A stretch of DNA of 64,000 bases from Fasciolopsis buskii (Eukaryota; Platyhelminthes; Trematoda; Plagiorchiida; Fasciolidae), in contig LUCM01006340.1 of assembly GCA_008360955.1 (NCBI GenBank), positions 75,594-139,593 of the forward strand, written 5' to 3'. A model generated the notes under the pieces. That model saw only the letters and a program-made list of their open reading frames with translations. It made no database searches and was not told the DNA's origin. Position numbers and translations under genes: made by a program. Below, one piece after another: positions 10,920 to 23,790 of the stretch (position 1 is the first letter of the stretch; each line of letters begins with the position of its first letter).

Positions 10920-12805
10920 GTCAGCTTATGATTAGTTGAAACTTTCGGTTTCTAATGTGGTATTAGACGAGGAATAATCAATGAAACAGTGCTATGGGAT
11001 AGTGACTGATTTAGAACCTTTAATGACTCTTACAATTTTGTTCTTATTAGAGGTAAATTCTACTAAGTTTATAAGAGAGAAAAGTGGTCATTTGACACGA
11101 AGATGCTGCTACTTGTTGATATTGATATTAATATTAATTGTTTTTTTTCTGCGGGGCACTTTGCTTGTAATGAACACAAACTTATGGGCCGGAATGTTGA
11201 GTTCGAATCCAAAATCAATTACTGTTTGTACTTGTGACTCGGGTAGTTTGGTTGGCACACTCCGCCAGGGAAATCAGATTTGTGAACGTTGTTGATTCAT
11301 CGGGAAATCCACACTGTAACAGTCGAAGCACCAAAATTTCACTGTGAGGAATCCATGTGCTTGGACAATTCGGTCCGAATGCCATTTGGCGAGATCTCGT
11401 AGGTTGTGTCCATGCCTGGGTTCGTATTCTGTCAAGTTCGAAGACATTTCACAATTGAATCAAATCGACATCATCGATTTAATTTCGTCGTTTCATAACT
11501 GTATCAATTAGCCTTCACCTCCTGACTAATGTTTATTGCTAACACCAACGGTAATATGAACGCTCGTATCAATTCCCTAATCAGTTTGAATTTCCATTCC
11601 CCGTGACGTTCCAGCAGGATGAGACAAATCTGATTGATGTTGAGTCACTTGGTCATGTGATGTCCACTTATAACTGTTGTGATTGGTCTTTGAGCTCGTG
11701 TAAATCTCAAGTCGTGCTCATGAATAATTCAGACTGACTAAACGACACTGAAGTTTGTTCAACTTCTTGAATGAATAACTAAGGACCGTATTGTAGCCTA
11801 AACAGACTGTTGGATCTCTTAGGACAACTGTACTCATATCTGGACTGTCAGGTCGGTGTAGACAGTAGTGCTAGTTATATATCTAGTTATATCTCAGCGA
11901 CCGACTATTGCTGCATCCGTTGGTCCCGTAAACTTATCAAAACCTGGTTCTATTCAGCTTATTGCCGAATTATTGGTTAAGGCCGGACTTCAAAATAGGT
12001 TGGCAATCGCGAGACATGCGAATAGGCCACTTTGTTATGCATCCAACTTTAAATACGCGTTTTGCCATAAACGTCCGTTTGTTTGTCAATCACTTATTCA
12101 CCATTCCGAAACCAATTCCTACCTTTGCTTTATTCATTATTAAATACTGTACTTTTATTTCGAGAATGGGGTACACGGTCAACTGAGGAAGCTAGCGAGG
12201 CCGATCTCTTGATCTGAGTGTTATACAAATTCGAGCGGGAGACTGTTAAACATTCGATTCATGTGATAGCGTCTTTCTTCTTATTTTCTACCTATTCCCG
12301 TAAAATTCACTTTTCTCATTAATCCTAAAAGCTAGGCAAGAATACTATTGGGTGATTACAAATTATATTCTGTCTAAGGGTAGTGGTTGATTATCGATTA
12401 GCTTTGGTTATGTCAGTCGATATAGTGAACAAAAATGCGGCGCGATTAAGTCAGTTTATAGTGATGGACCAAATTGGGTAGATGACTCTGGTCGATCACT
12501 GAGTACTGATCAGAGTAACATTGTGTGAATGATTTCTTTTGGTCTAATGAATGAGCATTTGTGTCCGCTCCATTTTGCTTTTATATATCCAGAATTAGCG
12601 AGAAATCTAGATAAAAGCAATACTCTATCGTTAAGTTGACAGTAGGTTCGACAACTTATGCAGTCTCTGTGTTTTGGAAACCTTTCGACACTTGAATTTG
12701 TTGACTCATATCAGATTTAACCAGACGAGTAGCTAGCTTCCATCAAGCATCCGCGCGTGAAACAGAAAGCATTTAGGTGTATTGTCAAGAGCTATAAAAC
12801 GTGTT
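10920..12805. other. No supported feature
   Basis: No open frame with convincing splice signals and no repeat-family match. The B-box-like string gttcgaatcc near 11202 has no A-box at tRNA-like spacing. Confidence 0.5.
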
Positions 12806-12945
12806 ATCTTTATTTATGAAATAATGTACATTATTCTTCAGGAAAAAGGCCGCAGCTGACAGGGGGCGCCAAGTGGTAAAGTTGGCCGGCGATGGGAGAA
12901 TTCGAACCCATCACCATCCTGGATAGAGTCAAATAGTTTCACCAA
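12806..12945 (-). repeat. S2 tRNA-like SINE copy
   Basis: On the minus strand this reads from a decayed head through the B-box (gggttcgaattctcccatc) to ggcgccccctgtcagctgcg, gcctttttcctga, and a 3' end ttcataaataaag. The same order is seen in the copies near 13.8, 32.9, 38.1 and 52.4 kb. The A-box portion is the most eroded part. Confidence 0.6.
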
Positions 12946-13747
12946 CTGCGAGGATATTTTTTACCATGCTAAATTTGTGAACGCTCCAATTCTTTTTGAC
13001 ACTGAGCGACGGTGCAGCATTTGCCAATCACCCTGCGCAACATCCAGGTAACTTAGATGACTGTTTACTTCGGACGGGTTTAAATCAGTAAGTCCGTTCT
13101 ACGGGAACTGTTGTTATCTAGACGGTGATGGAGATTCGAACTGAGATACATCGTCTGCAATGTACAGGACTGAACTTGTTTCGAGTGTGCCCCTTTTGGT
13201 TTTGATGCTCACGGGTTTTCCGTATTCGCACAACGTCCAGCCTTACGGATCTTTCGCCCACGCAACTATGATCCGAGCCCGGTTGAGCTTAGCGTTTAAC
13301 AGTGAGCGAGAACATTTTATTGTCTTCGATAAGATGACTTCAGTAGTTTCGACAACTCGATCGTATAACCACGCTGTCGTACTGATAGATCAACTACGGT
13401 ACTTATTCATCCTGCATGCAACGAGACTTCATAGGTTTGAAATCTGTTAGAAATTAGCTGCCGATTTGTTCACCATTCACGTGGCAGATTCACATTGTGT
13501 GAACCGATACCCGGCAGCAGATACGGTCAGTCAACGATGGTAGTTAACCAAAAAAAGGAAGACGAATGGGTCTAATTGATAAACAGAATTTCAGATTGGT
13601 TAGTTTCGTTTCAGTATACATGCTATACCGTAATCCCTTAAACGGAAAATTTCCCTCCCATACCATTGCATACCAGATCATCTTGAATCGTTTTCAACTG
13701 TTCACGATGTCTTTTATCTTTTAATTTCCATTATTCACATCCTGTAT

Positions 13748-13894
13748 TCATGAAACGACGATGTGCATCAATTTCCAGGAAGGGAGCCGCAGCCAGCAGG
13801 GGGCTGCCACGTGGAGTAGTTGAATGGCGGTGGGAGGATTCGAACTGGCGATCTTCACGCCCAAACGCCAAGACCTTATCCGTTTGGCCACCGT
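13748..13894 (-). repeat. S2 tRNA-like SINE copy
   Basis: One of the better S2 copies. On the minus strand an A-box-like ggtggccaaacggataagg is followed at tRNA-like spacing by the perfect B-box gttcgaatcc. Then come tcccaccgcc, a body with ccacgtggcagccccctgct, and ggctcccttcctgga. The arrangement marks it as a tRNA-derived SINE, transcribed by RNA polymerase III if active. Short open frames that overlap it on both strands are not genes. Confidence 0.68.
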
Positions 13895-14756
13895 CAAAGG
13901 ACTGATTCGGAGCAATTGCTGTTGCAGTCATTGTTCTCGTTCGAGGTGCGATTATCAGATCAGTCAGACGTGTTTGTCATTCCGCGTGGTCAACCCGAAC
14001 GGCTGCAGTTTGTCATCACGCCCGTATTCGTCAAAATGGTGATCACGGACGTGTGCATTTCATTCACATCACCCGAATGGAAATCCATCTAGATGGGGTA
14101 CAAAATGGACTGTTACATGTTGGTGTTACTGTGCGAGAGCAAGGCGGGCAAACTGTTTATCCAAAGGATTCACAAAGCCCATTTGACTAGGAACGTGACG
14201 CGAATGCTTTCTTCTTCTGTTTATATTTGTTGACTTCGTGCCAAACAGAAATTAAACATAAATATTAATCGTGAACTACAATCTTGAACTACCTCATGCG
14301 GTGTTACAGTACAATAAATCGTCGAGAACCGGTACAGATGACCCAGTGGTTATGATATACAACTCATAATCAAATGTTTCCAGATCGCGTCCTAATTGGA
14401 GCAAAATGGACACAGTCGAGACTGAAGGACAACATGTGCAGTGTCTCCACCGAGATCCGTTGTAGATGGTTCGCTGAACTTTGAAGATGTATGATGAATC
14501 GTTTCCAGGATTATTATTGGACTATTTTTGTTGCTCGATTTAATATTCATCGCCTGTGGGAAAATACAGTCGATAGGTGCAAGTTACGAGAAAAGTAACA
14601 GTCGAACGTGAGCATAAATAAAACTTCTCAAACCCGAAACCCATTTGCGGATAAACGTATTTTTTATCGCGAATTTTATGATGCTAATACCAAGTAGTAT
14701 TTGGACATTCAGCAGCCATGGCCCATCTATTTTTCGTCCATATACATATATATTAT

Positions 14757-14884
14757 TTGTAGCGTCAGGAGTGTGCATGGAACCTCCTTATCAGTGAGTC
14801 CACGGAAGAACCCCAACGGTGATTTGTTGATAATTCTTTGTCAGTTGGGCTGAGCCAACCTTAGGAACGAGGGCAAAATGCCGC
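14757..14884 (-). repeat. S3 dispersed repeat copy
   Basis: Nearly identical in order to 54690-54822: gtcaggagtgtg, gagtccac, gaagaaccc, gttgataattctttgtcag, then ttgggctgagccaacc and ttaggaacgagggc. AT-rich microsatellite flanks lie on both sides (near 14747 and 14940-14977). Orientation is opposite to the 10.4 kb copy. Confidence 0.68.
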
Positions 14885-15369
14885 AAGACTGTCCCTTTGT
14901 ATATATGAAAATTTTAAGTAGTCTCTTTGTGAGTGAGCAAAATTATTATATTTATATATATTTATATACATATATAAACAGGACCATGTTCAGGCAACCT
15001 GACTATTGCTTCTTTGTTCGCGTTGTCATTCTTGCTCCTTTGTGTTCAGGTGAATCCATAGGATTTCATTTTTATTTGCTCCTGTCACTGTCAGTCAAAA
15101 TTTACACCTGATATTCTGCACTACGACTCGACCTTATCTGTGGCAAGCGATTGAAACGTGCAGGGGTCCAAAATTTGCCATGTCCCGGTCCAGATGGGTT
15201 ATTCTTCTTACCGCTTCGTGAATTCGTCTCAGGGTGCCCATCAGAACACTAGTGCTATGCAGTCGGCAACGTGATATAGCGCACGAACTCAAGGTTAGGT
15301 CCCGGGAGCCATTTAAAAAAAAGTCTGATAGCCGGATACTTATGTGCCATACAAAGAAATACTACTCAC

Positions 15370-15415
15370 AACTTCCACGGACCAACCCACCAAAAAAGAA
15401 TTAGGATCAGCTAGT
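15370..15415 (-). CDS. Possible coding micro-exon (downstream exon of pair)
   Basis: Minus strand. The acceptor aaattcag (AG at 15416-15417) is followed by one base completing a split Arg codon, then 15 codons (LADPNSFLVGWSVEV), then a strong donor gtgagt at 15364-15369. The one-base entry matches the two bases left by the exon at 15635-15740, joining SGTI-R-LADP in frame across a 219-nt intron. Exons this short are common in flatworm micro-exon genes, but nothing else links it to that class. The next exon was not found. Confidence 0.33.
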
Positions 15416-15634
15416 CTGAATTTTCGTGTGCCAGAAAAAACACTCATTCCCCATATGTCATGTGAGATAACGGAACGGGTTTCAATTAATTACGTCTGCA
15501 AACGAACTGATCAGCTGATCTGGAATTCGAATAATTGAAATTCAAATTACAAAATGTCAAATTAAATGGGGTGATGTCAACCTGGACGCATTCGTTCAAA
15601 TGTGACACTGGTGCCCTGTATAACGATGGATTAC

Positions 15635-15740
15635 CTGATGGTGCCTGAGAAATTGTGATGTTCGACTCGTGTAGCCAAACACGACAGAGATTCGGTGTCG
15701 TCCGCAACTGTACCCAAACAACCAGAATCATACGAACTAA
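15635..15740 (-). CDS. Possible coding exon, unknown protein (upstream exon of pair)
   Basis: Minus strand. A strong acceptor (gtttgcttttcactctag, AG at 15741-15742) and a strong donor (accatcag|gtaatc) bound 106 bases open in one frame. The peptide contains SSYDSGCLGTVADDTESLSC and then EHHNFSGTIR; the NFS could be an N-glycosylation site if secreted. It enters needing one base and leaves two bases, in phase with 15370-15415. I recognise no family, and neither the start exon nor the terminal exon was identified. Confidence 0.35.
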
Positions 15741-16254
15741 CTAGAGTGAAAAGCAAACAGTTAACGACTGCCTTATTTATATACGAATATCTTGTAAATA
15801 AACTTCGGAGTAACTTCTGGGGTCTGAGACTCATCCTCGGCCGCGTTGATTGGGATCAGAGTTAGCCCAGTAGGTGCTCATGATTCATATCCAGTTATCA
15901 TTTCGGTTGATCACGTTTCGTGCACTAATTTCTATTTAAAGTTCTACAGAAATTTGTAAGAATATTGCTTTTCAAAACTCCGAAGATTTGGCGCTTTTTT
16001 GAAGGCACTATTTTATTGCAATCTATTATTTGTATTAAATGATGTATTTTTTATTTCGTAGAATATTTCCATTCGTTGTCTTGTGTGGTAGCCTGATTTT
16101 GATGGAAAATTTGCCTTTCAGCCAAAACTATCATTGCCATATTGATAGCAGTCCTAATTCGGTTTCCTTAGTACAACTATTAGGCGTGCACCAATATTCT
16201 CTGGTTTTGATTATCACCTGACAGTACCAAACACTCGGCAAAAGGGACGTCATA

Positions 16255-16900
16255 AATTGCGACAGTTAGACGCACCAATTATTGTCTGCAAGTGTAGCGC
16301 TGAGGAGAATTCGTGTCGCCAGCCCCATAGTTTGACTGAACCTACACGGGTCATTTCATTGGCTAAAGCTTTCGTTGTTTGATTTGGTACAACGAGGCAG
16401 CTGTTGCGCGGCCATGGAAAAAAACATGTCCCCATCACCCTGACGTATTCTGATTCACTACCTGTTCGAAAGATTGAACTTTGGGAACCTCTGAGTTGCT
16501 CACGAAATTCTCCCACCATGTTCTATCAATACATCGAAGACATTGATGTTCAAACACCAAAAGTCTTCCCATATCTTCTGCTCTCAGTGGTCTTGTCTCG
16601 GACCCGTGCTGCAGTAGCGTTCCCAATGTTGTTTTGTATACATAATTATTGATCGTTAACCGAGTATCAAACAGGAACCACAATTGATTCAAGTTGGTGA
16701 TTGTTAATAAAGCTTTTGGTTTGTGTGAAGAAACCTCATCCGGCAAATGATCATTTGGCGAGATAGAAGTACTCGTGTCAATAAATCTGCCCAACTCAAC
16801 CAATTTTTCCTGTGCAACATCAAACTCTTCTGGTTGGCTATCCATCTGCTTGCCTTGCCTAGTTCATATTTAGCATTTTGGCGATAGGTACGTGTGTTCC
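16255..16900 (-). mobile_element. RTE-like LINE fragment, carboxyl-terminal region
   Basis: On the minus strand this is a decayed 3' portion of an RTE-clade non-LTR retrotransposon. Conserved wording of these elements is legible: HGSETRPLRAEDMGRLLVFE, then HQCLRCIDRTWWENFVSNSE, and, after a frameshift, NQTTKALANEMTRVGSVKLW. Upstream, a weak region corresponds to the usual YLGSCIS...DEI segment. No endonuclease or catalytic RT motifs are present, so it is a dead 5'-truncated copy, as is usual for LINE insertions. Assignment to RTE rests on recall of trematode elements. A frame runs open for 136 codons inside it, and this is element sequence, not a host gene. Confidence 0.75.
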
Positions 16901-17639
16901 AGTGTTGATAGAATGTAAAATCCGATTTGAAGAACCGTCCAAGACGAAAGCTTGATAGGTCACGGCAATAACAAAAGTCTGACCACATCCGTCCTAGTGA
17001 TTATGGTAGTATGAGTGCGATGGAGATAGAATTGCAATGCTTTGAATTGAAATGTAATTATCTGACACAGACCAGATTTTTCCCGACAAAATTACGTCAT
17101 TGGGAAGAATTACGTGGCTTCGTATGACTATCTGCCAAATAACGAAAACTGACCAGATGAAAATGCTCTAGTTGTGACCAGCAAGTCATGTGATTTAGCC
17201 TGATGTAAACCTTTTCGATCTGTACACGTCTTTTCGGGTACCAAGCCGTATGAGTGTCATAAATATATCCCAAGCGTTCTGAAGTATTAAACAGAAACCA
17301 CAATTAATCAGTTCAATCTGAATGCTTCCAGTGTGTATTCAAGACCGTCAATAAAGATTTCGATTGTCCATAAGTGGACCACATTCGCACAGTCGATATA
17401 TTCATGATTTATGGTATTCCGTGTACCAGAGTATCAACGTACGTTCTTTGATTGGCTGCGCTACAATTCCGTGTCATTCTTATCTCGCTGTTTTCTTGCC
17501 AGATATTTGGTTCGATTATGGTTTTTGTTCTCCGCTACAATCGATCGGAATGGTTGTTGTTTAAAAACAGCATGTTTTCTCATTACTAAACCTAAAAGAC
17601 CTTCGCACTCATCTAAAATAGGCATTCTTGCTGACTTAC

Positions 17640-19860
17640 AGGCAGCTCTTAGATGCACCCTTCCAGTCACGATGTCCATTCCGTCACTGCTGAGTACCAA
17701 CATGCTCTATCTGTTTACGAAATTGTCGGATCTGTCCCTCGCCCTTTAGCCACTGATCTATGTTCACACTTGTATCATCTGCATACAAGAATCGTGGCTG
17801 AAACAGGATATCGCTGATTCAATCGTGTCGATAGACAGCTTCAGACCTCAGTGATTGGAAAGATCTTCGGACAAGGAAGAGACTGATGGCGGTGTGGCGA
17901 CATGCAAAAACTCCTTCTGGTCTGGTGAGTCCGAAGATGTTTATACGTGCTCGCTAAACGGAAGTGACTGTCTCGTGACACAGTGTCATCCTAGGTTTTC
18001 ACGACATACCAGTACAATCATAACGAACCTATATATTGTCTCTTTTGGCTCACAAAACATCTTATCTTTATTCGACTCTTTCGTCCTCTTCTTGAGATTA
18101 GTCTGTATATTATTGTTGGGTAATTTCAAGCATGCCTAAACCCTACCACTGACTGTGTTTGAATTGACTGACCTCCGCGTTTTTCCCACCAGAAGCGGCT
18201 ACATTTTAGATAGAGTTGTTACCAACCACCCCGATTTATGTTTCCTGAATCTGCGTGCACCAATTTCAAGTAGCGATCATTGTTTGCTTCTCTTAAGGCG
18301 CAAGATATACCCTAGGTCAGCCCGTCATTCCTTCAGGCAAGCAAATCAAATCCGGGTTCGCCTTCGCAACTTTTTACACAGCAGCCACATTCTTCTTCAG
18401 AAATCCCTTTAACTCACATCTGCCTGTTTCTATTTTGAACCCCTGCTCAATGTCAATGTGAAACTTTTCACAGAGACGACCAACGCAATCTTCGATATAT
18501 GCTGCTTCCCAGAAACTGTTCGTCTCAAATGGCTGTATCTCCACCTAGAAACTGAAATCTCTACGACGACTCAAAGGACACTTCTACAAATCCCTTAGTA
18601 ACTCAAGCGTGTGGTATATTTTCAATCTAATAAAAGCTGAAATCCAGCGCATGGATACTGCAGTCGCCAGCTAACTTCTGAGCGATAACAACCATCGATT
18701 CATATGGCAAGGCATTCAACTGTTATGTGGGAAGAAGAAACATGCGAATGTAGGCTGCATCAATCGTGCTTTCATCCATCCTTCCAGTTATACCCCGGTC
18801 GTATTTGGTCAGGGTGATGATATGACAGTTACATGTTTTTCTGGAGAAGAGGTGCTCGACCTTCTGCGTACCATTAAAATTACCAAAGAGGCTGGTTCTG
18901 ACAGTCTGTCCTCAACTCCTGTAAGACATGGTGCTGTGGCTCGGACAGATAAATTTACTTCTCTAATTAACTCATCATTAATCTCGTCTTGCATCTCCCG
19001 CTGGTGGAGACCCGTCACTATTATTCCCATCCCCAAATCTACCACTTTTACTGCTTTCGCAAAACGTCTTCGCCCCATCACCTTAACATCTGCCGGTCTT
19101 AAACTGACGGAGCGCGCTATATGCTTAAACGCCTGCGTTCTTCTATGTATCCTCCCGACAGCCCCTTTCAGCTGGCTTATAAATCAAAGAGGTCCACTTT
19201 GGACGCTATCGCCTCCCTCATGCACCTCATATGTAAGTCCTTAAACGCATCAATGAAATCCGTCCGTTGCATTTTTATATACTATTCGTCGGCATTTGAT
19301 TCGATCCCATGGTCTCTTCTACTTCACCAACTGGAAACATTTGGTTGTCCCAAGCCTCATTAGCATGGCTGTCTGATTATTTTACTAACCGAACCCAGTG
19401 CACACGAATAGACGGTATAACTTCAAAACCGTTGATTGCCAACTCAGGAGTGCTTCGGGGTGCTGTTCTTTCACCGTTTCTTTTTTCTACTTACATCAGC
19501 AACTTATCAGCTAGCTCACGCTGTCATCTGTTTAAGTTTGCTGATGATGTGCATTCTCTCAAGCCGTTTTGAACAACGATGACTTTCAAAGTTTTTTCAA
19601 CAATCTATCTTCTGTTTGCGATTCCTCTGCACGAACTGGTTTATATCTCAGCACATCGTAAATGGTCTCGGAATGTCGTTAGAAAAGTTGTTTATATTCA
19701 TTCCAACGGGAGCTATCAATTACTAGCCGTGTGTCTTTCATACCACAAAGTGAGTTGTCCTTCAATCTATGTGATCAGCACTCGACAGCATATGAAAATT
19801 TTGCTCTCGAAATTCTCTCAACCATCTTCCATCGCTCTCACATTTCATACCCTCTAGAAG
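17640..19860 (+). mobile_element. CR1/Jockey-like LINE remnant with endonuclease and RT
   Basis: A 2.2-kb plus-strand non-LTR retrotransposon relic with domains in the expected order. The apurinic-like endonuclease shows ICIQESWL (near 17780, the catalytic Glu motif), VLLGNFKHA (from the usual GDFN motif) and SSDHCLLLL (the SDH motif, near 18272). Reverse transcriptase follows: KRLRPITLTS, FQLAYKSKRSTLDA, a box-A segment FIYYSSAFDSIP, AVLSPFLFSTYISNL and FADDV at 19537-19551. A thumb-like region reaches about 19860. Several frameshifts and stops break it; RT alone spans three frames. In box A the catalytic Asp is Tyr (TAC at 19280-19282), so the copy is inactive. Neither a 5' UTR nor a defined tail is seen. 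Confidence 0.85.
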
Positions 19861-19999
19861 CAATATATGTTATATAGTATATATATTATCCCTTTTAGCG
19901 CGCATTTTGAACCCGATGACCGTGGCTTACGTCAGGCCCCTGTCGGATTTCCTGAAGATACACCGATCATAATGGTTCTGATTATTTCCCGCATGAGTT

Positions 20000-22900
20000 T
20001 TGTTCAAATTTTTACAAGGTGGTGTGTTCATGGTTTTCGGTTTCATACTTTAATTTTTTGACCTCACGTTTTTTGACTAAAAAGGGACATTATTTTTGTA
20101 TGCAAAAGTTCCTATAATACAATACAATGGACTTGGAAGTTGCATTTGACTGAGTTTCACAACCTAGTATACCTTGGACACTCGTTCGATGATTTTAATT
20201 TTTGCGTGTACCAGGTGTTCAAAATTCCCGCCCAATCTACCACGAAACAAGAACACGAACACAATATGAAGGTAACATCGCAATTGTACGACATAGAACC
20301 GCGGGCAAACATAAGACATGAAACATTCTTGATTGACGTTACTGGCAAAGTCATGGATATTCTGGTCAACAGCTCGATGCACGAGCATCACATCTGTCCT
20401 AGATTCAGTGATCCTGCGAGAATGTCCTTGATCTCTCGTAGCTACGGCAATTTGTCCTCCAAATCTTAGAATTTTGAAAGCCTCAACTCCAAATGGCCTG
20501 ATTAGATATCGACAAAATTTTAGTATTTTGGCCGGCACCGCTAATCACTGGAACAACATACTCAGACTAAAATGACCCATTGAGTTTTACCCAATCTACG
20601 TATTCTTCTTTACCTAGCATGACAGTCAAGTTCTGTGAATATTCGGTTGCAACTATGTAGGAAATCTGCTCCATTAGAAACTCGAAGGGTGGTACTCTTG
20701 AATGTCTAAACTCACCAGAGTGAGACACAAACACACACACACAGATGGATATAACGGAGCAAGGACGACCCACATGAGGGGACTTACGGGCCCGTTTGGG
20801 GAAAAAAAGCTGTCTCTGCAGCTCAAGTGACGTTAGCGTTTTTCGGAAATACGATCAGACGCTTCCGACCAGCACAAAGAAGTTCCGCCATGCTTATGCT
20901 GACTGCAGATGAACAGTACATTTGACCGTGCACCTAAATTTTTCCGGCTGGCTGACAATTTAGGACTGGGGAAAATTGCTGAGGGCTTACCAAATCCTTT
21001 TAAACCGGTAGTTAAATAATTGGCAGAAAATGTGAGTACGTTTATCACGAACAGGACGAAAGAGAATGCAACCTTCTTTCTCGAACATTGTACGCGACGA
21101 ACACGCGTAAATTTACATTGGGCATAATTGCCCAGTTTGACAATGTGTCTCGAACATTAGCGCAGAAGTTCTGACTCAAATAGGGGGACCCATTGCATTC
21201 GGCCGACGCATTGCTTCAACGGATATTACGCGAGGCTGGACAAGAAAGCTGACTTCAGCGATTCACCATGTTGGCCAAAACGGTACCTTCAAGGTTGACT
21301 TGAACAAAGCCGAGGAAGATGTTTCTCATTTTCAGTCTATCCCCGTCAGTTCACAGTGCTTCGGTGCATTTCTCCGATATACATCTGTCTGCGGCATGCA
21401 AAAGGGGTTGCAAGTTACCAACAAACAATCTGGAACTTTTGGACGGTCCAGAAGATTGCTGTTTGTCGAGAGCGAGATTGCCTGCCGGTCTCTAGCACCT
21501 TCGATTTAAATGATATTCCAACGGTTAACGACTAATAACTGACGTTGTTTGCTGGTGACTATTTAGTGATGATACAAAATTCTCGGCACGACGAGATGTT
21601 AGGTCCCGAAGAGAAAGTAGCACCGTTTGCAACACGTAACTACGGTAATCAACGATTCCATACTGTTTGTGATCGAATCATATGGATATTTCGTGAATTT
21701 TCTGGTCTACCGGTAATCTAGAAAAAAGGTCCACCTTATTGCTTTAGGACCTCACCAACACCAAAGGCATTTGAGAAGAAGAAAACATTTCAGCAGAGGG
21801 AGAAAAGGCAACAGAATCCGCAATTTTTTGTGTGATGAATGCCACGAGAGAAGATTGTCACACCGAATGTCAAGAGGAAGGCCGCCTTGGGCGAAAATTT
21901 CGGGCTAAACCGACAGTGAAGTTGTAACCCACCTGAAGTGGAACGAAATCCACTGGTGTTGTCGAGAGAACAAATATGAACAACGGTGACTGTCTATTGG
22001 GAATGTAGTGGAAACGAGCCAATGCAAAGAGAGGAAAGCTCTGAATTGATGATCGTTAATCCAAGACCAGAGGACTGATGAGTCAGGCAAACATATTTGT
22101 GAAGTTGATAGCCAAACTGATCTGCACACATCTTTTTCGTGGATGCGATACACTAGAATCTTCTGTTTTCTCATCGGAGCTGTGAATCACCACATCAACG
22201 GGATGAGACTGAGTACCATGAAACCCGGCAAAGATTGAACTGACAGACTGCTGAAACGATACAGATGATACATGCTCGGTAAAAGAGAGGGAAATTAGAT
22301 GTCACAGACCAAAAGAAGAACGTATAACCGCCAACAAACAGGGTGCGTCTTCAAGCAAAATTTGTAAAACGGTGTGCCTCTGACGAAAATTTATAAAAGC
22401 TTCTGGTTCTGCATATTTCGTGTTAGCTTCTTGTCTAAAGTCAGTCCATATTAGGCATTGATTCGTGGAATTTTGGCGTCCGATTTCATTGGAGTTTGTT
22501 TAAGCGTGGTTTAGTGTGTGTACTCAGTCACCACAAGCTTTGATGGAGTTGATTAGAATTCAACTATATATGTGAATTAGATAATAATATCTTGTGAAAC
22601 ACATTCAGTCCAAGTATGATTGGACCCAACTCAGAATCAGAAGTTCACAGTCACGTGGTCACAATTTAGGCATTTGAAAAAAAAGCTAAGCGCGAGAGGT
22701 TGCACGATAACCCATGATGATATCTATGCAAGAAAATGACAACTATAAGTCAACAATAGAATAAGTAGGAACCAAATTTAATTCTGAAGTAATTTAATTA
22801 GCATTTCTTGTATCGATTACAACAGAGTAAAACTTCAGATAATTGCAGACAGTTTCGTACCTATATGAGTTGATTTATCATGCAGAATGATAAACGTAGT

Positions 22901-23790
22901 GAATAAAAGTCGACTTTAGTAAAATTCCGGTTTGACCACGAATCAAAAGTCAATCGGTAAATTTCACTTGTGAAACAAATACTCTGGGCATGGCTACTCC
23001 AAATACAAGAAAAGTGTTTTGCTTGATGATTTGAACAAGAAAATCGAGAGAGCGACTTTCCACACGCAGCAAATCGACCAATATGCTTGTGATCCGACCT
23101 CGGAGCAATGTGTCAGCTTTGAGATATCTCAGTTCCTACGGTAACTGCTAGTAGTTCGCTATATTTCTTCGACTCCTTGTTCGGTCGAAACCATTTTCAA
23201 CATTAGTTGAGGCTTATCTCAGTACTGTTCGGAAACTTCATTCACCTTACTCATAGGGATTTCGTTTGCACAGGCATGGACCGTGATCCATTTTATGTAG
23301 GGACATTTGTTCGTATTTACGAGGACATCCACAGATTGTCTGTACATTACTCTACAATCTGTGAGCTGATGTGTTCTCCGAAGGCCTTGGGCGACCAAAG
23401 TATGCTCGTGCCTAAGTCCGGATATTTTGGACGTAGGGTTAAACAACGATGACAATTGCAAAATGACTCTGAAAATGGTTTTGCTATTCGGAACACCGAG
23501 TCGCTTGGTAAATTGGTCACAGACTTTATATCCCGTGTTTTGTCAGATCTATGATAGATTAATATCTACTCAATCTTAGATATACTCATTCCCGAAAGCC
23601 AAACAACCGGTGAATTACGTGAGATCTACAAATGAATATCCGGCCATATGCACGAAACTGTCATCCAAGTCTCGCCGTCTAAGTGGCTTGAAATGGAGCG
23701 AAATTAGTTCACTAGCCGTCTGTTAGTAAAGATGTGCCGGAGATTCTGTAAAAGCCCGACTTGTTGCCACAACGTAAACGTCTTTCACAG
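20000..23790. other. No confident feature
   Basis: A frame of 109 codons at 20140-20469 (plus) faces a 124-codon frame on the minus strand, with no good splice sites or recognisable motif. An (AC)n tract lies at about 20728-20743. A plus frame at 23265-23440, after the acceptor-like ttcgtttgcacag, reads protein-like but is unsupported. The rest shows nothing. Confidence 0.45.

Noticed and set aside
13731..14092. Overlapping open frames with words such as GGRIRTGDLHAQTPRP
   Set aside because: They lie across an S2 SINE copy; similar peptides recur at 32.7-32.9 kb because the DNA repeats.
14334..14400. tRNA-like pair of boxes (cccagtggttatgata and gatcgcgtcc)
   Set aside because: No cloverleaf could be completed and no second copy was found in the window.
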